A program made the position numbers and the translations under genes. Below are positions 17,487 through 21,936 of a stretch of DNA of 21,936 nt, in pieces. The notes under the pieces are model-generated. The model was not told the origin of the DNA. It searched no databases and saw nothing but the letters and a program-made list of their open reading frames with translations. Each line of letters begins with the position of its first letter. The first letter of the stretch is position 1. The DNA comes from an uncultured Rhodobacter sp. (GTDB taxonomy: Bacteria > Pseudomonadota > Alphaproteobacteria > Rhodobacterales > Rhodobacteraceae): positions 1 to 21,936 of the forward strand of contig CALGTJ010000594.1 of the NCBI GenBank assembly GCA_937901435.1, read 5' to 3'.

Positions 17487-18568
17487 GCCCCGCGCGCCTT
17501 GAATCCGGCAATCGCATGGGCGACCCGGCGGCAAGAGGATTCATCGCCGACCGTGATGCGCAGACAATGGGGCAGCTTGTATCCCGCCACCTGCCGCACG
17601 ATCAGCCCGGCAGTCTTGAGCCAGGTGTCACAGGCGCTTGCCTCTTGTTCATCGGCAAAACGCGCAAGGATGAAATTGGCGCTGGAGGTGTCAGAGGGCA
17701 CACCGAGATCGGCCAGAGCATTGGCAAGCCACGCGCGCATCCGGCGGTTTTCGGCAAGGCATTTTTCGACAAAGGCGCGGTCGTGCACGGCAGCCTCTGC
17801 GGCGGCAAGCTGTGTCTCGCTCAGGTTGAACGGGCCGCGAATGCGGTTCAGCACGTCGATGATCTCTTGCGGGCCATAGCCCCAACCAATGCGCAAGCCG
17901 CCAAGCCCATAGAGCTTGGAAAATGTGCGGGTCATAAAGACATTCTCTCGCCCTTCGATCAGGCCCGCGCCGCCGTCATAACCATCGACGAACTCGGCGT
18001 AAGCGCCATCCAGCACCAATAGCGCGCCCTTTGGCAGACCATCGGCAAGCCGTGCGATCTCGTTTCCACCGATCATGGTGCCGGTGGGGTTGTTGGGATT
18101 GGCGATAAAGACCAGCTTGGTGCGATCAGTGCAGGCCTCTAGCAAGGCGTCCACATCCGTCACGCGCTCGCGTTCGCGCGCCTCGACAGGGGTCGCCCCG
18201 GCCGCCATGGCCGAAATGCGATACATGGCAAAGCCGTGTTCCGTATGCACCACCTCATCGCCCGGCCCTGCGTAGCACTGACACAGGAAATGGATGATCT
18301 CGTCAGACCCGACACCGCAGATGATGCGCGCCGGATCCAGCCCATGCACCTCGCCAATCGCAACGCGCAGGGCCATATGGTCGGTCGACGGATAGCGATG
18401 TAATTGATGGGCCGCACGAGTATAGGCCTCGACGGCCTTGGGACTGGCGCCAAACGGGTTCTCGTTCGACGACAGTTTTGCAACGTCCGCCAAACCGGGC
18501 AGCGCAGATTGGCCACCCTGATAGAGATCAATGCCCATAATGCCGGGCTGCGGCTGAATAGTCGACAT
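17483..18568 (-). CDS. hisC: Histidinol-phosphate aminotransferase (class II, fold type I PLP enzyme)
   Basis: It converts imidazole acetol phosphate and glutamate to histidinol phosphate in histidine biosynthesis. HisC-type enzymes can also transaminate aromatic precursors such as prephenate or 4-hydroxyphenylpyruvate. It has 361 residues with SSNENPFG at 33-40, NPNNPTGT at 157-164, the Schiff-base lysine K218 in [12 protein letters not shown], and the phosphate-binding arginine of LRIGWG. The ATG is preceded by GAGGAGGG. It lies first in an operon with the tyrosine-pathway dehydrogenase and shares an ATGA overlap with it. This suggests a role in tyrosine or phenylalanine supply as well as, or instead of, histidine. 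Confidence 0.92.
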   Translation of the reverse strand: MSTIQPQPGIMGIDLYQGGQSALPGLADVAKLSSNENPFGASPKAVEAYTRAAHQLHRYPSTDHMALRVAIGEVHGLDPARIICGVGSDEIIHFLCQCYAGPGDEVVHTEHGFAMYRISAMAAGATPVEARERERVTDVDALLEACTDRTKLVFIANPNNPTGTMIGGNEIARLADGLPKGALLVLDGAYAEFVDGYDGGAGLIEGRENVFMTRTFSKLYGLGGLRIGWGYGPQEIIDVLNRIRGPFNLSETQLAAAEAAVHDRAFVEKCLAENRRMRAWLANALADLGVPSDTSSANFILARFADEQEASACDTWLKTAGLIVRQVAGYKLPHCLRITVGDESSCRRVAHAIAGFKARGA

Positions 18569-18597
18569 AATACGGCCCTCCTCATGTCAGAGCCGTT

Positions 18598-18619
18598 CTA
18601 TCCAGCCCCCCGTGGATAG
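18598..18619. other. 7-bp inverted repeat in the gap before hisC
   Basis: CTATCCA, loop GCCCCCCG, TGGATAG. It lies about 30 bases upstream of the hisC start and 39 bases after the preceding gene's stop. No U-run follows on either strand. A consensus-like TTGACA occurs on the minus strand at 18625-18630, but no good -10 lies at the right distance. It could be a leader hairpin or a factor-dependent end for the upstream transcript. Confidence 0.3.
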
Positions 18620-18658
18620 GCCAGTGTCAAACGAGGATTGCCGTTCTTTGGCGATGCG

Positions 18659-19774
18659 TCAGTTGCTGCTACACCGCGCCGGACGCCCGCTCGCAGCGAT
18701 CATACTGCACAGTTCGGCCCGCACGTCCCTAATCCCGCGCCCTTGCAAGGTCGCGATCCGGCTGATGGCCTCATCTGTCAGGGTGCCCACATCGCTGGCC
18801 ATGGCCACCGCTTTGGCCTCTGCCTCTATGGCGCTGTTCAGGTCGGATTGCGTCTTGCGCAGTTTACCGGCAAGATCAGAGGTCTTTTGGTTCAAAGATG
18901 TCACATTCGCCGCAAGAGACCGCCGTTCCTGTGTGACTTTTTCCAACTCTGCCGTCATTTCTTCGATCCGCGCCATCGCGCGTTCCAAAGCGGCATCCTT
19001 TAACGTCGAAACAGCCGATTCCTGCGCCAAAGCCACTTTGGTTTCGGCCAATTCGCCCTCTAGGTCTGCAATACGGGCACGCAGATCGGCGGATGCCGCC
19101 CGCTCCAAAGCGAGATCCAGCAGCGTCTTGTCAAAGGATTTTGTCTGGCTCGCCAGATCTGCCTTCGTCGACTCAAGCTCTTTTGACAAGGCATCCGCAG
19201 AGTCAAACAGGGCCGGGATATGCTCGTTTGCAACGTCAAGCTCTGATTGGGTCTTGGTCAGGGCCTCTTGAGTCGCCTCAAGTTCGCCGGCGAGGGCGGC
19301 CTGCGCCAATTCTGATTCGGCCTCTACACGGGCAATTTGAATGTCGTTCTTGACCTGCATGTCGCGCACAAGGATCGCCGCGGCCTCTGCCTCTGCAATA
19401 CCTTCGGGCGAACTAAGCAGAAACCCGTCCATCAACGTGGGAAAAATCGCCTGCGCTGTCGATGTCGCATCGTAGCACGATCCACCGATCGCCTCGCCGT
19501 CTTTGTAAATGAAATACGCCTCTGCCGAGATTTCCAGCGCACCTTCCGAGGTAATCATGGAATATTTGTCGCCGTCACGGCGCACAGGAATATCGACATC
19601 ATCAATCAGACTGGTTTCGCCATTGACGTCGTTGCGAAACACATAAAGCGCGCTCTGACCCCGCGCCTCGCAGTCAAAGACCGCCATGTTTTGCAGGGCT
19701 TCATCCAAAGTCTGTTCAGCAGAGGCCGTGCCCACCATAGAGACCAGACCCAATGCAATCATTTTCCGCCACAT
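18659..19774 (-). CDS. Exported coiled-coil protein of unknown function
   Basis: I do not recognise the family. From the ATG at 19772-19774 it has 371 residues. A signal peptide (MWRKMIALGLVSMVGTASA, cleavage before EQ at about 20) is followed by a small globular domain (about 20-125) with two cysteines, C35 and C100. A long Ala/Glu/Lys-rich coiled coil follows (about 150-320). A short C-terminal region has two more cysteines, C356 and C368 (LCSMI and ARCSSN), so one disulfide at each end is plausible. A longer frame to 19912 runs through the rpsD terminator and is not credible. It lies between rpsD and hisC on the same strand. Its signal peptide and coiled coil suggest a periplasmic structural or scaffold role, by inference only. 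Confidence 0.75.
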   Translation of the reverse strand: MWRKMIALGLVSMVGTASAEQTLDEALQNMAVFDCEARGQSALYVFRNDVNGETSLIDDVDIPVRRDGDKYSMITSEGALEISAEAYFIYKDGEAIGGSCYDATSTAQAIFPTLMDGFLLSSPEGIAEAEAAAILVRDMQVKNDIQIARVEAESELAQAALAGELEATQEALTKTQSELDVANEHIPALFDSADALSKELESTKADLASQTKSFDKTLLDLALERAASADLRARIADLEGELAETKVALAQESAVSTLKDAALERAMARIEEMTAELEKVTQERRSLAANVTSLNQKTSDLAGKLRKTQSDLNSAIEAEAKAVAMASDVGTLTDEAISRIATLQGRGIRDVRAELCSMIAASGRPARCSSN

Positions 19775-19783
19775 AATGCCCAC

Positions 19784-19828
19784 CAAAAATTTTTGTTCAT
19801 TTATCCGAGAGTCGTTGAAAAATTTTCG
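19784..19828. promoter_or_regulatory. Two AT palindromes upstream of the coiled-coil gene
   Basis: CAAAAATTTTTG (19784-19795, perfect 12-bp palindrome) and GAAAAATTTTC (19817-19827) have centres about 33 bp apart, near three helical turns. They lie between the rpsD terminator and the start of the exported coiled-coil gene, where its promoter must be. They could be a paired operator or bent DNA. No convincing -35/-10 pair was found. Confidence 0.3.
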
Positions 19829-19860
19829 CACAAGTCCGCGCGGAATGCAAAGAAAGTCGG

Positions 19861-19902
19861 AGAAAAGAAAAAACCCGCCGGCAGAAAACTGCAGGCGGGT
19901 TT
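19861..19902 (-). terminator. Intrinsic terminator of rpsD
   Basis: On the minus strand a 14-base arm (19889-19902) and its partner (19871-19884) pair at 13 of 14 positions around a TTTT loop. The stem includes CCCGCC/GGCGGG. It is followed by a T-rich run (complement of 19861-19873). It begins 34 bases after the rpsD stop. The plus-strand side has no T-run, so it acts for rpsD. Confidence 0.92.
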
Positions 19903-19936
19903 GTGGATTCACGCAGCGATTGAAATGGGCTGCGGA

Positions 19937-20557
19937 TTAGTTCTTGGCGTAGTATTCCACGACCAGATTTGGTTCCATCACAACCGGATAAGGCACATCG
20001 CCCAGACCCGGCGTCCGAACGAAGGTCGCGGTCATCTTGGCGTGGTCGGCCTCGAGGTAATCGGGAACATCGCGCTCTGACAGACCAACAGCCTCTAGAA
20101 CGACGGCCAGTTGCTTGGACTTGCTGCGGACCTCGATCACATCGCCTTCCTTCACACGGTAGGACGGGATGTTGACGCGCTGACCGTTGACCGTGACGTG
20201 GCCGTGGTTCACGAACTGACGGGCGGCAAAGACAGTCGCAACGAATTTGGCGCGGTAGACGACAGCGTCCAGACGACGTTCCAGCAGACCAATCAGGTTT
20301 TCACCAGTGTCACCCTTGACACGCTCAGCCTCGGCATAGATGCGGCGGAACTGCTTTTCGGTCAGGTCGCCGTAGTAGCCCTTCAGCTTTTGCTTTGCGC
20401 GCAGCTGGATACCAAAGTCGGACAGTTTGCCCTTGCGGCGCTGACCGTGCTGGCCGGGGCCATAATCACGACGGTTGACCGGGGACTTTGGACGACCCCA
20501 GATGTTTTCGCCCATACGGCGGTCAATTTTGTACTTGGCAGAGGTTCTTTTTGTCAT
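19937..20557 (-). CDS. rpsD: 30S ribosomal protein S4
   Basis: S4 is a primary assembly protein of the 30S subunit, binding the 5' domain of 16S rRNA. It has 206 residues with the normal N-terminal [20 protein letters not shown] and a central four-helix region. The S4 RNA-binding fold runs from about residue 95 to 160 ([11 protein letters not shown], then [20 protein letters not shown]), and the protein ends VVEYYAKN. The start has AAGGAG eight bases upstream. It is monocistronic here: a strong terminator follows, and a 210-bp leader with a palindromic element precedes it. In E. coli S4 represses its own operon by binding leader RNA; whether anything similar happens here is unknown. Confidence 0.98.
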   Translation of the reverse strand: MTKRTSAKYKIDRRMGENIWGRPKSPVNRRDYGPGQHGQRRKGKLSDFGIQLRAKQKLKGYYGDLTEKQFRRIYAEAERVKGDTGENLIGLLERRLDAVVYRAKFVATVFAARQFVNHGHVTVNGQRVNIPSYRVKEGDVIEVRSKSKQLAVVLEAVGLSERDVPDYLEADHAKMTATFVRTPGLGDVPYPVVMEPNLVVEYYAKN

Positions 20558-20584
20558 CCCCTGATCTCCTTCACTTTGTTATGC

Positions 20585-20632
20585 GCCATCATCATGTCCG
20601 AAAACCGGTATCCCACTTTTCGGGATGATGGC
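20585..20632. repeat. Palindromic repeat-like element in the rpsD leader
   Basis: An interrupted palindrome: CATCAT, GT, CCGAAAA, loop CCGGTATCCCAC, TTTTCGG, G, ATGATG. It closely resembles a palindrome that I recall as abundant in alphaproteobacterial, especially Rhizobiales, genomes. That palindrome has CCGAAAACCGG, then TCCCAC, then TTTTCGG flanked by ATGAT-like arms, and in some genomes it is annotated as the suhB small-RNA family. Here it ends 27 bases before the rpsD start, so it could fold in the rpsD mRNA leader. The resemblance is from memory, not from a search. Confidence 0.55.
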
Positions 20633-20713
20633 CGTTTGAAGGGCGTTGTCCTCTCCCCGGATTTTGCCGAGGCGACAGGGCACCTTTTGCAAGGGCCTCC
20701 AACACCAATAAAT

Positions 20714-20739
20714 AGTCCCGCACGTTTCCGTCCGGGACT
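20714..20739 (-). terminator. Possible terminator of the Hint-domain gene
   Basis: AGTCCCG, a 12-base loop, CGGGACT, starting 28 bases after the Hint gene stop. On the minus strand it is followed by ATTTATT, a weak U-rich tail. It would separate that gene from rpsD. Confidence 0.45.
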
Positions 20740-20767
20740 TGCGCTTATACGTGCCTAAGCGACCGAG

Positions 20768-21841
20768 TCAATGGGGGCCAAAGCCCTTATAGCGCAATAT
20801 CGCCGCTTCTGCTGGGCTAAGCTGGCGACGGGCAAAAGCCCCATACATACTGGCGTCGCCTGCCATATCCGGCACACGCTCTATCAGGTCTTGCTGTTGC
20901 ACCGGATCAATTGCATCCAGCGACATCGAGGCCGGGTGAAAGCTTTCGGTTTCCAGACCGTTGGCAAAGACGATCTGGTGACGGTCCAACAGCATGTGAA
21001 CATAAGTCACCTGTTGTATTTGGCGGTCGATCAGGATCGTTCTGTCGTTCAAAAGATCACGGGCAGAAACAAGAACCTCGGACTCGTTGAACAGAGCCTG
21101 CGCCAGATCACCTTTGATCAGCATCCGGTGCTGAGGCGAGACCAGCAGATCCTCGTCCGGCACATCCAGACCCACCGCGCCTGCACGGATACGGATCGGT
21201 CGCAGATCTGGCATCGCATATAACCGCGCGCCGCTCATCCGCCGGGATCCGATCCAACGCACCGGCTGAGGGCCGTCGTCCTTGGTCAGGATCAGATCAT
21301 CCTCGCGCAGATCGCGCATCAACTTGACCCCGTCCGGGGTCGCAATCCGCGTTTCGGGGGTAAAACAGATCACCGAGGGAATGATATCGCCCGTGCGGTT
21401 GGGGTGCAGCGTTTCCTCTGTCACATGCGTCACCCAAAGATCCTGCCCCTCGGGCGGGATGTCATCAAGGAACATCAACAAAGGCACATCGCGGTCCGGA
21501 ACGTCAATCAGGGTCGCCGTATAACTGCGCCGCCCATCCGTGACCGCAAACCCATGATCCAACAAAGGATCATCAGGGGCCGCGACCGGAACCGCCTGAG
21601 GTTTGTCCAGCGCCGCACAAACCAAGCGACGCACAGCCCACGCCGCATGTTTTCTTAAAATCGTTGTCTCTTCGCTATGCGCCAAAACCAGAACGTCCGA
21701 AGGACCATCCACACGCGTGGCCTCTCCGTGCCACTGCCATACGGCTCCGACGGAAAGCGAAGAGACCGAAGCCGCCGCCAAGCCGTCAAGTTCTGTTTGC
21801 GCCCACGAAATGACAAACGTGCCACGAAAGCCCGTTCTCAT
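20768..21841 (-). CDS. Free-standing Hint-domain (Hint_2-type) protein
   Basis: It has 357 residues. The C-terminal part is a Hedgehog/intein-type domain. CFTPETRIATPDG (159-171) starts the Hint fold with the nucleophilic-position C159. Then come DLREDDLILT, VRWIG (194-198), LLVSPQHRMLI (232-242) and VTYVHMLLDRHQIV with GLETESFHP near 278-303. This is the order seen in Hint_2 proteins of roseobacters. The first about 150 residues are unrecognised and include a hydrophobic beta-rich stretch. No RTX calcium repeats, no homing endonuclease and no downstream extein are present, so it is not a classical intein or type I secreted RTX protein. Its function is unknown. The start has only a weak ribosome binding site. 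Confidence 0.82.
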   Translation of the reverse strand: MRTGFRGTFVISWAQTELDGLAAASVSSLSVGAVWQWHGEATRVDGPSDVLVLAHSEETTILRKHAAWAVRRLVCAALDKPQAVPVAAPDDPLLDHGFAVTDGRRSYTATLIDVPDRDVPLLMFLDDIPPEGQDLWVTHVTEETLHPNRTGDIIPSVICFTPETRIATPDGVKLMRDLREDDLILTKDDGPQPVRWIGSRRMSGARLYAMPDLRPIRIRAGAVGLDVPDEDLLVSPQHRMLIKGDLAQALFNESEVLVSARDLLNDRTILIDRQIQQVTYVHMLLDRHQIVFANGLETESFHPASMSLDAIDPVQQQDLIERVPDMAGDASMYGAFARRQLSPAEAAILRYKGFGPH

Positions 21842-21897
21842 ACCTGTATGCCTGCTCGTTTTCTTTTATTATTAAGAACGAGTTAAAGCGTTTCCAG

Positions 21898-21926
21898 TTT
21901 ATGTAGAAGCATACCCGGCCTCGCAA
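21898..21926 (-). promoter_or_regulatory. Candidate promoter of the Hint-domain gene
   Basis: The minus strand reads TTGCGA (21921-21926), 17 bases, CATAAA (21898-21903), with four of six matches in each hexamer. It would leave a leader of about 50 bases, which contains an imperfect AT-looped hairpin (CTCGTT and AACGAG arms, within 21854-21882). Confidence 0.35.
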
Positions 21927-21936
21927 AAGTAGTTCC

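Noticed and set aside
19775..19912. A 46-residue N-terminal extension of the exported coiled-coil protein
   Set aside because: It would be read from within the rpsD terminator stem and would bury a clear signal peptide; the ATG at 19774 fits better.
20768..21841. Reading the Hint protein as an intein
   Set aside because: There is no host protein split by it, no homing endonuclease region, and the protein ends soon after the Hint core without a C-extein.

Overview
The window looks like a chromosomal segment of an alphaproteobacterium, most likely a Rhodobacterales (Roseobacter-group) species. The evidence is the F1 operon order atpH-atpA-atpG-atpD, the uniform fairly GC-rich coding sequence, a DUF2125 protein, an extensin-like periplasmic protein, a free-standing Hint-domain protein and a MotA/MotB-like pair of the type found in that group. 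I see no insertion sequence, tRNA, rRNA, CRISPR array or phage gene. All identifications rest on protein motifs and context read by eye.

Layout. Positions 1-3479 (minus strand) hold the ATP synthase F1 genes: atpH, atpA, atpG and the first 153 codons of atpD, which runs off the left edge just before its P-loop is complete. A 351-bp gap follows, containing a perfect 9-bp inverted repeat. Next comes a class I methyltransferase-like gene (minus), divergent from gloB (plus). clpA (plus) follows, and a secreted M23 metallopeptidase begins inside the clpA stop codon. Converging on it from the other side is a two-gene membrane module: a MotA/TolQ/ExbB-like channel protein (12876-14069) and a 1323-residue MotB/OmpA-like partner (8901-12872) whose long coiled coil contains 15 tandem repeats. 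A ChaC-type gamma-glutamylcyclotransferase gene lies just upstream of the module, divergent from a DUF2125 gene. The DUF2125 gene converges, with only 2 bp between stops, on a tightly coupled minus-strand operon: hisC, a prephenate/arogenate dehydrogenase gene and an extensin-like gene, joined by two ATGA overlaps. Further right, all on the minus strand, are an exported coiled-coil protein of unknown function, rpsD with a strong intrinsic terminator and a palindromic element in its leader, and a Hint_2-type protein.

How the genes work together. The left end is energy metabolism, and glyoxalase II and ChaC-type enzymes handle glutathione. The centre has an envelope theme: an M23 endopeptidase-like enzyme, a proton-channel-like stator pair with a peptidoglycan-binding domain, an extensin-like protein with a LAS-type metal site, and an exported coiled-coil protein. 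The most unusual item is the stator-like pair. Its periplasmic arm is a coiled coil of roughly 1,100 residues built from repeats of exactly 35 and then exactly 28 residues, with one leucine-arginine phase kept in multiples of seven over 581 residues.
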